Source: Metellina segmentata
Taxonomy: Eukaryota > Arthropoda > Arachnida > Araneae > Tetragnathidae
Assembly (NCBI GenBank): GCA_947359465.1
Contig: OX375883.1
Coordinates: 92,530,411 to 92,594,410, forward strand
Length of the DNA stretch: 64,000 nucleotides
Direction of reading: 5' to 3'
In this document: piece by piece, positions 10,299 to 20,959 of the stretch
Layout of the letters: each line of letters begins with the position of its first letter
How positions within the stretch are numbered: the stretch's first letter is position 1
Made by a program: the position numbers and the translations under genes
The notes under the pieces: generated by a model
Database searches by the model: none
Told to the model about the DNA's origin: nothing
What the model saw: only the letters and a program-made list of their open reading frames with translations

Positions 10299-11368
10299 AA
10301 ATCGTACGTTTCTTTGATGGTCAGAAGAGAAAATCCCACAGTGGAATTACATAAAAAAAGACATAATATCCGAATTGAATGAAATGGATTGATCTAAGAA
10401 ACGGCATTCCTGATTCTAAACACAGGAATCAACAAAGAATATAATCGAACCATTCCAATGTTCTTCCCCGAGTTATGAGATTTCGGATGTTCTTTTCGAA
10501 GAATAATGATCAGATAACCTTTTGACAAAATTAAAAACACCGAAATGAAAGCCAAACCCAGATAACAAATTCTTTAATATAGTTTGGAAATCTTTTTCAC
10601 GTCATCCTGTCTATTCATCAGATTTCGTCTTTTATTTCACTCGTAAAGAATTTTGTTCTGTTGAAGGAATAGAATTTAAAGATATTGCGTAACGCTAAAC
10701 TGGAATTTTTGTATTGTGAGTTTCTAAAGGCATCTAATTCTCCTGGTCGTATATTTTCACAAAAAACTTCAGCCAAAAAAGTGAATGAAAGATCCTATGC
10801 CTATCTCTGGAGAAAAATTCGAATTGTACTTCAGGGTAGGGCGTATTTTTTTTTTGTAAACCTCTAATAGGTTTGCAAAGATTCTTTTTTTTATATACTT
10901 TTGGCTTCGACTTATGCAACGGATGTTCTTTGAAATTCGAAAAGCATTATATACGCGTAGGTTTCGAAGATTCGAATAATATAACATGAAGGTATATATG
11001 ACGCTATTACAGCAAAAGTGGCCTAACTCGCCAACATTCCCAATGGACATAAATGCGATTTTTTTTGCACCATTTTATATATATTTTTATTTATCCATAA
11101 TATGATTTGAGATTGTTAAAATTTGTTTTTTCAGTGATCAACAATTGTTCGTTCTTATGTAAGAAGAGTAGAACATGAACATTATAAAAAAAGGTATACA
11201 TAAAAGGTAAAAACACAACTTCAGGGTTTTTGTGCGTTAGGACACTTTTGCTCTGACAGTCTCGTATGATCTATTTTTTGCTGAGAGGTATAAAAAATGT
11301 TTTATGCCTTGAAGGAGATTTAGGATAAATTCGTTTATTTTTGTATAATTTGAACAAGGTATCTTTAA
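10299..11368. other. AT-rich spacer without recognisable gene
   Basis: Short open frames occur on both strands (for example 10769-11050 minus), but they overlap one another, contain homopolymer runs and resemble nothing I know. No transposon ends seen. Confidence 0.5.
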
Positions 11369-11550
11369 CCTTTAGACCACGGACGGTACAGAAATTGTAC
11401 CATGATCGCTCCAAGAAAGAATTTAGACTACGGTCAGTACATCAGTTGTACCTTTAAAGCTATAAGAATCGCACCAAGAGAGAATTTAGACTACTGCAGT
11501 TACAGTAGTTGTACCTTGAAATTTATAAGAATCACGCGAAGAAAGAATCA
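11369..11550 (+). repeat. Three tandem copies of a unit of about 63 bp with a palindrome
   Basis: Three diverged units begin at about 11369, 11420 and 11486 with TTTAGACTACGGTCAGTACA-like sequence. Each contains a short palindrome of the GTACANNNNTTGTACC type and ends in CGCNCCAAGAAAGAA. The DUF4817-type transposon is inserted just downstream. Confidence 0.6.
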
Positions 11551-11561
11551 CGTTTGTTATA

Positions 11562-12145
11562 CAGGGTGGAGGGCGGTAAATTGCTTTTTCAGAATTCACG
11601 CTGTGGCGGCGCTGTTGGTCGAAGAGAGAGGAGAGTGGGCGTGGTTTATAGTGACCGACGGGAGGTTTGTATTCATCTGCTGTTCAGTTGCCATAATGCA
11701 GTGGACACGTGAGGAGCGCTCATTTTGTGTTGAAGTGCATTTCTCGAATTCCCACTCTATCATTGCAGTGCAGCTTGCTTTTCGTTTTCGATTTGCAGCT
11801 ACTCCACGCGGACGTGTTCCTGGACGTTTTTTCTTTGGGGTTACATGAAGTCGAAGGTGTATTGCAACCGTCCCAACACCCTGTAAGAGCTACAGAACAA
11901 TATTGAGGCTGAAATTGCAAGAATACCAGAAGACATGCTTGGAAGAGTGCATGAGAATTTCAGAAAACGACTGCAGCAGTGTGTGGATTGTGAAGGTAGA
12001 CATTTGCCAGATACACTGTTTAAAACCACGTAATTAGAAACTTCCATTATTGTCCAATATGAGAAAAATAAAAATGTAAGTTTCTAAGTGTTCATTATTT
12101 TTTTTATTTCATTCTCAAGTCAGCAAATTTCCGTGCTCCACCCTT
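11562..12145 (+). mobile_element. Internally deleted DUF4817-type (IS630/Tc1-mariner) transposon
   Basis: A 584-bp element bounded by imperfect terminal inverted repeats, CAGGGTGGAGGGCGGTAAAT at the left and, read inward from the right, AAGGGTGGAGCACGGAAATT. TA flanks both sides (11560-11561 and 12146-12147), the target duplication of this superfamily. It retains the two ends of a transposase gene (11696-12033) with the catalytic centre deleted. It is therefore non-autonomous and needs a transposase from elsewhere. Confidence 0.85.
11696..12033 (+). pseudogene. Transposase remnant: DUF4817 N-terminus joined to C-terminus
   Basis: From ATG at 11696 the frame reads MQWTREERSFCVEVHFSNS then SIIAVQLAFRFRF and RGRVPGR, the helix-turn-helix DUF4817 start typical of a group of arthropod IS630/Tc1-mariner-like transposases. 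At about 11830 the sequence jumps, out of frame, to the family's C-terminus: FFLWGYMKSKVYCNRPNTL, a TAA stop, then EAEIARIPEDMLGRV and QQCVDCEGRHLPDTLFKT ending at 12033. The DDE catalytic domain that should lie between is missing. The frameshift at the join plus the internal stop make this a pseudogene, useful only as part of a mobilisable element. Identification is by recalled family motifs. Confidence 0.75.
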
Positions 12146-12149
12146 TATC

Positions 12150-12330
12150 TAGAGCCGCAGTCAAAAGGTTAAAATATATTTGACTAGCAGAATTTCCCGG
12201 CGCTGTTCAGGTTCAGTTGATTAAACGTTGACTGATGACGAGATTAAGATATGGCCAGCGTTTCGCCCATCAAGATGTGGTCTGTTTTCCAAATGACGAG
12301 CGTACTCGTCGAGGCAACCCCAAGGAGGGT
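12150..12330 (+). mobile_element. Right end of a TTAA-type piggyBac-like MITE
   Basis: Contains GATGACGAGATTAAGAT, CATCAAGATGTGGTCTG and the palindromic GACGAGCGTACTCGTC. It ends GAGGCAACCCCAAGGAGGG followed by TTAC, a near match to the expected TTAA. The terminal 25 bp match the inverted end at 3319-3345. Confidence 0.5.
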
Positions 12331-12754
12331 TACCTCGTTGCAATTTACTATTTTCCATGAATCTCAATAAAGAAAATGCATTATTCACCACAACTATTCA
12401 TATAGTGTTCTTTTAAAAAAATAAAAAGAAATTATGTTTAATTTCAAAGCATTGATCAGTCAAATACCTTAAGAAATCACAAAACATGTAACGCTGTAGT
12501 TAAATACACGAAACCCCAAACTCCAGCATATTCCCACATGTAAATCCCGAAGTGACGGATGAACGCAACATCGTTGTTCAGTACATAAATAAACAAACAC
12601 ACTCTTCTAAAACGATACTCGTAGAAAATTCCCGTTGCGAAAAGTCTGAAACAAATGCACAGGTGTATTGCAAAAGACCTTTCTGAAAATTCACAACGAA
12701 TCTCCACCTATAATGCACACCTATGGACTCTTGAAATAAAAATAACTTTAGTAA
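12331..12754. other. Spacer with one unsupported minus-strand frame
   Basis: The only open frame of interest (12477-12707, minus, 76 residues) is rich in aromatic residues, and a splice-acceptor-like TTTTCAG lies inside it at about 12692-12698. I do not recognise it and do not call a gene. Confidence 0.4.
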
Positions 12755-13510
12755 ATGTTCTCCTGTTTCCCTTCCAGGGACATTCTTTCTGAATGTTTTA
12801 TCGAAAACTTTGAAGAAAAAAAATGCAATGTTGACTTCGGATGCCCTAGTTTTCCCCTCTCGATGCGTTTGCTGGTATGTTTACAAAAGTGCCATTAGCC
12901 TTTTGGGCTCTGAGTTTTCATCCGGAGTCCTGGTATGTTATTAATGTATTCAACTCCGAATCAGCTCAGATTCTAGCTCTTGGGGATGGTTTCGTGGCAC
13001 AACGAACGGATCGAGAAGCTTAGGCAGCTTTCTTTGGTACAGGAATGTCGTTTATTAGAATCTTGGACTATTTTGGGAGTGATGTTGAATATTTTAATTT
13101 TGGAATGAAATGTTGCGAGCAATAGGATGTCTAACTTACATATAAGGAGATGTTTTGTCTATAATCTGCTAGCTTATGTTTACAACATACTTCTTCAAAT
13201 GGTTTTTAAATATTTATTGAAGGGAATGTGTATTGGGGGGTGGGTGTACTTAAGATCGGCTTAGTATAAAGGTTCGTGATTTTCTTCCAGATACATTATT
13301 TCTGAATGTTTTATCGGAAACTTTGAGGATAAAAAAAATTTGCTGACGTTGGATATACTAGTTCCCTTGAGCAATGTTTACTGGGATGTTTACAATAGTG
13401 CCATTTAGCCTTTAGGATGCATGAAGTTTGACGAGTCTTCTCCAAGTCGGGAATTCATCATTCAATTGAGGTATTCAATTCGAAATCCCCTCAAATTCTA
13501 GCACAAAGCC
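12755..13510 (+). repeat. Diverged direct duplication of about 235 bp
   Basis: Two related segments, about 12760-12990 and 13283-13510, share TTTCTGAATGTTTTATCG, AAAACTTTGA, a GTTTACAANAGTGCCATT block and a CTCANATTCTAGC end. They are separated by about 290 bp of unrelated sequence. The reading frame is broken in the second copy, so coding is unlikely. Confidence 0.6.
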
Positions 13511-13599
13511 GCAAGATACCGGGATCCCATCGAGATCTGTAAGACATCATGCAAAACGCGTCCCCCAGGTACCTGAAGATATACCATACAGCGTAGGGT

Positions 13600-13784
13600 G
13601 TTGAGTATGATCAAATATTAATTCGTTTCTAGTGAAATTCTCAAATAAAGCATCACGCCGCTGCAAGAAATCCAAAAACACGAAATTTCCCACTGGTCAT
13701 AAATTGTTCTTCTATGTCATCAAAACTCCCAAATTCCTTTGTGCTTGCCTCGAAGTCATAAACTTTCATCGAGAACTCTCGCTA
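13600..13784 (+). repeat. Outlying long unit of the 120-bp satellite
   Basis: Matches the non-deleted form of the satellite unit found at 14.5 and 16.0 kb: TAGTGAAATTCTCAAATAAA, AAATTTCCCACTGGTCATAA, TCATCAAAACTCCC and GCCTCGAAGTCATAAACTTT. The continuation of the unit lies beyond 14423, so the palindromic element at 13785-14418 is inserted in it. Confidence 0.65.
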
Positions 13785-14418
13785 GACAAGGGCAATTTTT
13801 GCACTGACAAAATATCTCGTCTTCAAGATAATGACGATTTTTGACGCTGACGAGACCAAGTTCCAGTCAGTTTTTTCCTCTAACGACAAGGTATTTCGTT
13901 CATAAAGTTCTGGTCAGTATTTTTTCTATAATGACAAGGTATTTCGTTCAAGTTCTGGTCAGTTTTTCTATCTATCGGCAATGTATTTCGTTCATAAAGT
14001 TCTAGTCAGTTTGTTCCTCTAACGATAAGATATTTAGTTCAAGTTCTAGTCAGCTTTTTTCCTCTAACGACAAGGTGCTTACTTTATAAAGTTCTGGTCA
14101 GTATTTTTCCTATAACGACAAGGTATTTCGTTCAAGTTCTGGTTTGTTTTTCTCTCTAACGACAATGTATTTCGTTCATAAAGTTCTAGTCAGTTTTTTA
14201 CTCTAGTGACAAGGTATTTATTTCATAAAGTTCTAGTCAGTTTTTTCCTCTATCGACAAGGTATTTTGTTCAAGTTCTAGTCAGTTTTTTCCACTAACGG
14301 ATAAGGTATTTCGTTCATAAAGTTCTAGTCAGTTTTTTCCCCTAACAACAGGGTATTTTGTTCATCAAGTTCTAATTAGTTTTGCTGATGGGGCAAGTCT
14401 AGACGAACACTAGGAGGG
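13785..14418 (+). mobile_element. piggyBac-like MITE swollen by a tandem repeat of about 47 bp
   Basis: About twelve copies of a unit reading CTCTAACGACAAGGTATTTC, GTTCATAAAGTTCTAGTCAG and TTTTTTC. The unit is a decayed form of the palindrome-bearing monomer seen at 18.7 and 37 kb (GACGAGATATCTCGTC plus AAGATCTGGTCAGTTTT). The right end ACACTAGGAGGG abuts TTAA at 14419-14422. Confidence 0.6.
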
Positions 14419-14422
14419 TTAA

Positions 14423-16440
14423 TACATATAAACGAAACGTTTAGTAACTCCCTACTTTCCATACTGGCCTGATTTCAAAGACGTATTCGCTCCAAAAATA
14501 AGCAGCCTAAAATATAAAACTTCTCTAATCTAATATTAACTTATAAGTTTCTAGTGGAAGTCTCAAATGAAACAACGCGATGCTGCTTGAAATTCAATAA
14601 ATTAAATTTCCCACTGTTCACAAAATACTCTTGCACATCATCAAAAGCCTTTAAGATTTTTGTTTTTGCCTCGTAGTCATACTTCCTTTATACGCAGAAA
14701 CAAAACATTTCGTAACTTCCAACTTTTCACACTGGCCTGATTAAAAAAAATATTCACTCTCCCAAAGTATTGCAGCCTAAAACAAAGCTTCATAAGTCTT
14801 ATCCAATACTAATTCATAAGCTCATAGTTGAATTCTCAAAACATTTCGTTCTGGCCTGATTTTAAAAACATATTCACGCTCCCAAAGTATTGCAGCCTAA
14901 AACAAAGCTTCATAAGTCTTATCCAATACTAATTCATAAGCTCATAGTTGAATTCTCAAAACATTTCGTTCTGGCCTGATTTTAAAAACATATTCACGCT
15001 CCCAAAATATTGCAGCCTAAAACAAAGCTTCATAAGTCTTATCCAATACTAATTCATAAGCTCATAGTTGAATTCTCAAAACATTTCGTTCTGGCCTGAT
15101 TTTAAAAACATATTCACGCTCCCAAAGTATAGCAGCCTAAAACAAAGCTTCATAAGTCTTATCCAATACTAATTCATAAGCTCATAGTTGAATTCTCAAA
15201 ACATTTCGTTCTGGCCTGATTTTAAAAACATATTCACGCTCCCAAAATATTGCAGCCTAAAACAAAGCTTCATAAGTCTTATCCAATACTAATTCATAAG
15301 CTCATAGTTGAATTCTCAAAACATTTCGTTCTGGCCTGATTTTAAAAACATATTCACGCTCCCAAAATATTGCAGCCTAAAACAAAGCTTCATAAGTCTT
15401 ATCCAATACTAATTCATAAGCTCATAGTTGAATTCTCAAAACATTTCGTTCTGGCCTGATTTTAAAAACATATTCACGCTCCCAAAGTATTGCAGCCTAA
15501 AACAAAGCTTCATAAGTCTTATCCAATACTAATTCATAAGCTCATAGTTGAATTCTCAAAACATTTCGTTCTGGCCTGATTTTAAAAACATATTCACGCT
15601 CCCAAAATATTGCAGCCTAAAACAAAGCTTCATAAGTCTTATCCAATACTAATTCATAAGCTCATAGTTGAATCCTCAAAACATTTCGTTCTGGCCTGAT
15701 TTTAAAAACATATTCACGCTCCCAAAGTATTGCAGCCTAAAACAAAGCTTCATAAGTCTTATCCAATACTAATTCATAAGCTCATAGTTGAATCCTCAAA
15801 ACATTTCGTACTGGCCTGATTTTAAAAACATATTCACGCTCCCAAAGTATTGCAGCCTAAAACAAAGCTTCATAAGTCTTATCCAATACTAATTCATAAG
15901 CTCATAGTTGAATCCTCAAAACATTTCGTTCTGGCCTGATTTTAAAAACATATTCACGCTCCCAAAGTATTGCAGCCTAAAACAAAGCTTCATAAGTCTT
16001 ATCCAATACTAATTCATAAGCTCATAGTTGAATTCTCAAATTAAAACCACGACGCTGCTAGAAATTCAACAGGCAAAATTTCCCTCTGGTCACAAAACAG
16101 CCTTCCACATCATCAAAAGCCCCTACGAATTTTGTCTGTCTCGCATTCATACTTCCTTTACACGAAAAAACAACGTTTCACAGCTCCCAACTTTCTACAG
16201 TGGCCCGAGTTTAAAAAGTATTCAAGCGCCAAAAATATTACAGCCTAAAAAAAAAGCTTCATAAGTTTTATACAATATTAATTCATAAGTTCACAGTGAA
16301 ATTCTCAAATAAAAACTACGAAGATGCTGGAAATTCAACAAGCAAAATTTCCCTCTGGTTATAAAACAATCTTCCACATCATCAAAAATCACCAAAGGTT
16401 TGGCTTGTGTCTCGAAGTCATGAATTTCGTTGATATACAT
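14423..16440 (+). repeat. 120-bp satellite with flanking long units
   Basis: Ten near-identical 120-bp units fill 14821-16020, each from CTCATAGTTGAATTCTCAAA to CCAATACTAATTCATAAG. Longer units flank them at 14423-14820, 16021-16280 and 16281-16440, carrying an extra segment of about 150-175 bp (AAATTTCCCTCTGGTCACAA...TCATACTTCCTTTA). The 120-bp form joins CTCAAA directly to ACATTTCGTTCTGGCC, so it is an internal-deletion derivative that was amplified. Open frames at 13632 and 16028 are equivalent positions of the long unit, not separate genes. Confidence 0.9.
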
Positions 16441-16917
16441 TAACTACGTATAAAGATTTCTCCAATATCTCCGTTTCCCAAGCAGCCTCATGCTTATTGT
16501 TCATATAGAAACAGCTAGCGACTTCCTAAACAATTAAGGACTTCCCCTCTCAAGAACATTGAGAAATGTAAGAGTTCGCATCAAGCGTACCACCCACAAG
16601 GGAAACTAGCGTTCATTTTTCCTTCGGCAAGAGCAAGTGTACAGACAAGAAAAATAGAAAGTTAATAGAGCAGTCGTATGTAGAGAAATGAAGACGTATA
16701 TAGAGAATCTAATACGTTTCCTGTTTCATTATGAACAGAATGAATTTTGTTAAACGTACCTTTACTTCATATGCGTAAGTTAGCAGTGGAGTAATGAAGA
16801 CGAATTTAGGCGAGGGCAAACCGGGATGGTAACTCTCAGAGTACCAGTGTCTGCAAGGGTGGCATTTCAGTTATATTTATTAAAAAGTGCGTTTTCTTGG
16901 GGAAATTATCATTCCTT
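16441..16917. other. Unique-looking spacer
   Basis: No repeat, transposon end or persuasive coding frame was found. Confidence 0.5.
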
Positions 16918-16925
16918 CTACAGAG

Positions 16926-17732
16926 TAGGGATGCCACATCGATGTCGATGTTTTAAAAACATCGATGTTTTTTAAAAAACATCGATGTATTGGGGTCGAT
17001 GTTTTTGTAACATCGATGTTTATACTTGTCGATATTTTTGCGTTGTCGATGTTTTATTTTTAAATGAAAAAAGTACCGTTATAAAAATTTAAAAAATAGC
17101 CAAGTAGCATAATTTTCATAATCAGCAAATTGAACATACTTTTAGACCAAAGGTGAAGGGTGTGAAAAGTAGGGATCCGACGTCGATGTCTATGTTTTCA
17201 AAACATTGATGTTTAATAAAAAAACATCGATGTATTGGATCTGATGTCACATCACTAGTTGCTAAACAAGTTATAAGAAATGGGATAAAACGTTTAAATG
17301 CACTGAATTGTAAGAACATCGAAAGTTTGGGGGCGATGCATTATCAACATCGATGTTTCAATTTTGAACATCGATGTTTTGCTGTCGATGTAGCATCACT
17401 AGGTGCTAAACCAGTTTTAAGAAATGGGGAAAAAAGTTTGAATTCACTGAATTTTAAAAACATCGATAGTTTGGGGGCGATGCATTTTCAACATCGATGT
17501 TTTGCTGTCGATGTTGCATCCTTAGTTGCTAAACCAGTTTTAAGAAATGGGGAAAAAAGTTTAAATACACTGAATTTTTTAAAAACATCGATGTATTTGG
17601 AACGATGTTTTACCAATATCGATATATTTGGAACGATATTTTATCAACATCGATGTATTTGGAACGATGTTTTATCAACATTGATGTTTTAATTTTGAAC
17701 ATCGATGTTTTGCGGTCGATGTCGCATCCCTA
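16926..17732. mobile_element. hAT-type MITE packed with CATCGATG palindromes
   Basis: Terminal inverted repeats TAGGGATGCCACATCGATG and (right end, read inward) TAGGGATGCGACATCGACC are flanked by a perfect 8-bp duplication CTACAGAG at 16918-16925 and 17733-17740, as expected of hAT elements. Inside there are at least 11 exact CATCGATG palindromes plus decayed ones, internal TIR-like copies (for example TAGGGATCCGACGTCGATG at 17170), and units of 125-145 bp containing GTTGCTAAACCAGTTTTAAG. It has no transposase. Open frames in 17327-17988 are repeat by-products. Confidence 0.85.
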
Positions 17733-17856
17733 CTACAGAGGCGCGTATTTCCAGTGTGCATGTATTACGAACGTTACATCACTTGGCTTATTTTTGACTA
17801 CTATTTCGTCATTTCTCCAGAAAAAAATTCAAAAGGATAGATGCCAAATTCAGATA

Positions 17857-18435
17857 CATTATATGGACAAAAGACAAAAGTATTTGGACACTGCAGAACT
17901 TCGAAGGAGGATCCATCTTAGTGTGGAGTTGTATTTCCTAATTAGGACTCGTCCCATTGCTTTCTGTACCTGGTATCCTGAACGCTGACGTATACCTTGA
18001 CGTTCTGGATCATTCGGCCTTGCCTAGACTATGACAATACTACGGCGATGATGGTTGTTTCTTCCTACAGGATCGAGCTCCATGTCATACTGCAAAACGT
18101 GTGCCGGACTGTTTTTCTGAAAATGAGGTGGATTTGCTTGACTGGATTGCCCAGAGCTCCGATCACAATTCTATCGAGCACTTGTGGGTCGAACTGAAGC
18201 GACGAGTACGACACCGCCACGCTCGCCCATCTTCACAACAATCTCTTCTCACGGCCTAGCAATAGCCATGGGGAGCTATTCCTGCCCTGACTTACAGAGA
18301 ACTTGTGGAAAGTATGCCTCGACGTGTTGCAGCTGTAATACAAACATAAGGTGGACCTACCCCCGCATCTAAATAGAATAATAAAGCACTTTTTCTTAAA
18401 AACATGCAGTTTCCAATACTTTTGTCCATATAGTG
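17857..18435 (+). mobile_element. Internally deleted Tc1-like element
   Basis: TIRs CATTATATGGACAAAAGACA (left) and CACTATATGGACAAAAGTAT (right, read inward) are flanked by TA at 17855-17856 and 18436-18437. At 579 bp it is far shorter than an autonomous Tc1 (about 1.3-1.6 kb). It keeps only the C-terminal part of the transposase. The family differs from the MITEs at 19.0, 22.7 and 32.8 kb. Confidence 0.85.
17975..18373 (+). pseudogene. Tc1-like transposase C-terminal remnant
   Basis: Spread over shifting frames are LNADVYLDVLDHSALP, a QDRAPCHTAKRV segment (containing the second catalytic Asp), NSIEHLWVELKRRVR (containing the catalytic Glu) and the terminal YRELVESMPRRVAAVIQT. The catalytic Glu is retained, but the N-terminal paired-like DNA-binding domain and the first Asp are deleted. 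A stop (TAG) follows QQSLLTA and the frame is broken near PRLXQYY, so no protein is made. Confidence 0.7.
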
Positions 18436-18635
18436 TATGATAGCTGATGGATCAACACAAATGCCAAGCGTCAACAAAACGACGATAGGCCATGTTAAGA
18501 TAACCGAGATATGCACTGTGTGAGAGCATTTGTGCGGTGAAAGTCAAACCTTCTTTTTCCACCAGATTTGTTCGTCTGCCCTGAAAATCTTTCTCGTCAT
18601 GGAAATGAAGATTTTCATTTAGTATATGGTTCTAT

Positions 18636-18886
18636 TACCCACCAGGTGGTTTCGAAGATATATTCGTCTATGAATATATAACAAATTTTGCCAATAACAA
18701 GATATCTCATCATCTGACCAATTTTTCAAAAGAAGATATATTGTCATCACGATATCGCCAAAGTGTTTATGAGGACGAGAACAAGAACTGGTCAATTATT
18801 TTCTAATGACGACATATCTCGTCCTTCAAGATCTGATCAGTTTTGTTAACGACAAGGTGCTTCGTCATGACGACCACCTGAAGAGC
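18636..18886. mobile_element. Palindromic TTAA-type MITE
   Basis: The left end (CCACCAGGTGGTTTCGAAG) and right end (read inward, AGCTCTTCAGGTGGTCGTC) are inverted. Between them are four or five degenerate monomers with GACGANATATCTCGTC and AAGATCTGATCAGTTTTG. The flanks are decayed from TTAA (CTAA at the right). It is the simplest, least expanded copy of the family in this window. Confidence 0.6.
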
Positions 18887-19039
18887 TAAAATGACTTTTT
18901 GTGAATAAAAGAATAAGCCCTGAAATAATTTTGATATTCGAAATTATGAACACCCACCTGAATATACAATCACGTCAATACAAAAGAATTCTGCGAACAG
19001 AAACATATAATTTTGATTTAGTTCTGAAAAGAAACCGGA

Positions 19040-19440
19040 CAAATCTACCCTTCAATAATGAGACCGGACGCCAGCGGGTATTCATACAATCCGACTACTT
19101 GTTTGGGGGTGTTTTTCGTGGTATGGCCTGGGAAATTTTCATATTGTTCCTGGTCAATTGAACGCCAACGCTTACATCGACATTTTGGACAATCAAGTTC
19201 TTCCTACGCTCTGGTAATTTTATGAAATGGACGAATGGAACTTCCAGGACGACAACGCTCAGTGTCATGTTGTGCCACTGTCAAGCAGTGGTATCGAGGT
19301 ATAGATGTAAAACGTCTTCCCTGACTGCCTTAGAGTCCCGACCCATAGAACATTTGTGGGATGAGTTAGAGCGCCGCGTACGGACCAGGGAACCCCTTCC
19401 GAAATCTACAGCTGTGCTGGCGGCATTCTTGTTGCAGGAA
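19040..19440 (+). mobile_element. Tc1-derived MITE, truncated by (TA)n
   Basis: From about 19040 (TTCAATAATGAGACCGGACG) this matches the MITEs at 22729 and 32764, with the same join between the 5' end and the transposase C-terminus. The coding part is shifted among frames but includes [17 protein letters not shown] near 19341-19395. The 3' end is lost into the (TA)n microsatellite at 19440. Confidence 0.7.
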
Positions 19441-19555
19441 TGTATGTATATATATCTATATATATATATATCTATATATCTATATCTATATATCTATATC
19501 TATATATCTATATCTGTATATCTATATCTATATCTCTCTCTATATATATATACAA

Positions 19556-19636
<81 letters not shown>
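19441..19636. repeat. (TA)n/(TATC)n microsatellite
   Basis: About 195 bp of TATATC then pure TA. The tyrosine/isoleucine frames through it are artefacts. Confidence 0.97.
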
Positions 19637-19637
<1 letters not shown>

Positions 19638-20571
19638 AAACAAGCATTAAATACTAATATTTTATTGATATTATTATTTATAAAGCGTAGAGGGAGAGAC
19701 GAAACAAATGAAATAACACCTCAAACGTCGTGCTCACAGGAAGGAGGCCGGAGCTAGACTAAATTAATGTAAGCTACAGTGCGCATTTCGTGACTTACCT
19801 TTGTGCAGCGATTGCAACAGCCGATGACGTCACACGAAATAAATGAGTCTTTATAACAATTATTGACTAATGCTCTTTTGAGCGCGATATCGTTCATTTA
19901 TGCATCATTTATATATTTCAAGAAAAAAAGTTTTCGCACTTGCGCTTTTTTGTGACACTCAAAAGTTAAGTGTGGTTCCCCGGTTTCGAAAGGTAAGACC
20001 TATTTTAAGTCAAATCCCCTCGAGAAAAACATAAACCTATTATACAAGATCTTTGGAAATTGAATCTTAAAATAAGGAAATATTGAGACTCTGTACTACC
20101 CCAAGAGATATAAATATCCACAAAATGTTTTTCCTCCGACCAACATTTATTTCATTCTCTGTAAGAACTCTGGTCGCTAATAATAATTTATCAGCAAAAC
20201 TGTCCTGAAATCGCAAAGAACTGAAGTTTTTACACTTAGTAACGAAATAGAATGAAACACAAAATAAAGAGTGATGGGAAAAGTTTTGAAAGTTGAAATT
20301 TATGCTCCCAAACACCGCAAATAAGAATCTGGAATGCGTTTATCTTAGTTTTGTAAGCCAGACGAAGAAACGTGTATTTATCAAAGTTTGGTTACATCGT
20401 TTTTTGCTGTACCGCACATTAAACAGTAGCTGAGCCAGGCATTCATTTCCGATGGAGCCTAGGGTCAGAAATTCAGTATTTGGAAAGCCAGAACTTTTTC
20501 AGCGTAGTTAATTTCTTGTTCAGTTTGCTACAACTAAAGTAATTATATAATATTTCTAAATCTTCTGAGAG
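19637..20571. other. Spacer with no recognisable gene
   Basis: Mixed AT-rich sequence. Short frames (for example 20067-20315 minus) look incidental. Confidence 0.5.
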
Positions 20572-20585
20572 ATTACCAAGCATTA

Positions 20586-20891
20586 TTCGGCGAACAACCG
20601 ATATAGTGGTTAAAGTCTTAGCCTCTGGATTCGAACCAGGATCCAGGCCTGGATGTTTGTAAGCGTATGGTCTAGAGGCGGCTGGTGCACCTTAAATCTG
20701 TCGTGATCGAAAGTCCAAACGTTTTGTTGGTGTGGAAGTTTGGAGAGTGGGGTTCCAGCTCAGGTGTAGCTTCGTCATCTGATCGTGGTTCAAAATTACG
20801 AGGTGTTGTCCTCGGCTTTTTCCCTTAAGGGATTGATCCCGGACCGTCGTCAATAGCCCGTTGTGTTGCTCTAGTACAACGTTAATTGCAA
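20586..20891 (+). mobile_element. tRNA-derived SINE, head type A, with 14-bp TSD
   Basis: Complete copy between perfect duplications ATTACCAAGCATTA at 20572-20585 and 20892-20905. It has the A box region ATATAGTGGTTAAAGTC and a region resembling the B box (GGATTCGAACCAGGATCC, locally rearranged relative to other copies), then the full body and a GTTAATTGCAA end. The intact duplication shows LINE-type retrotransposition and no later rearrangement. Confidence 0.92.
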
Positions 20892-20959
20892 ATTACCAAG
20901 CATTACTTCTGCTTGAAAACTGCTGCATTGCCTACACGATTTGTAACCAATTTTGATCT

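Noticed and set aside
12477..12707. 76-codon aromatic-rich minus-strand frame with a TTTTCAG acceptor-like site inside it at about 12692-12698
   Set aside because: No recognisable family, no partner exon seen, and composition compatible with chance.
14821..16020. Regular 120-bp repeats considered as CRISPR or rDNA spacer
   Set aside because: There is no repeat-spacer alternation; whole units are identical, as in satellite DNA.
17327..17988. 121- and 127-codon frames with repeated HRCFAVDVASLVAKPVL
   Set aside because: They lie inside the tandem units of the hAT MITE and run past its end; there is no independent support.
19222..19757. 142- and 105-codon frames with Tyr/Ile runs
   Set aside because: They run from a broken Tc1 remnant into (TA)n.
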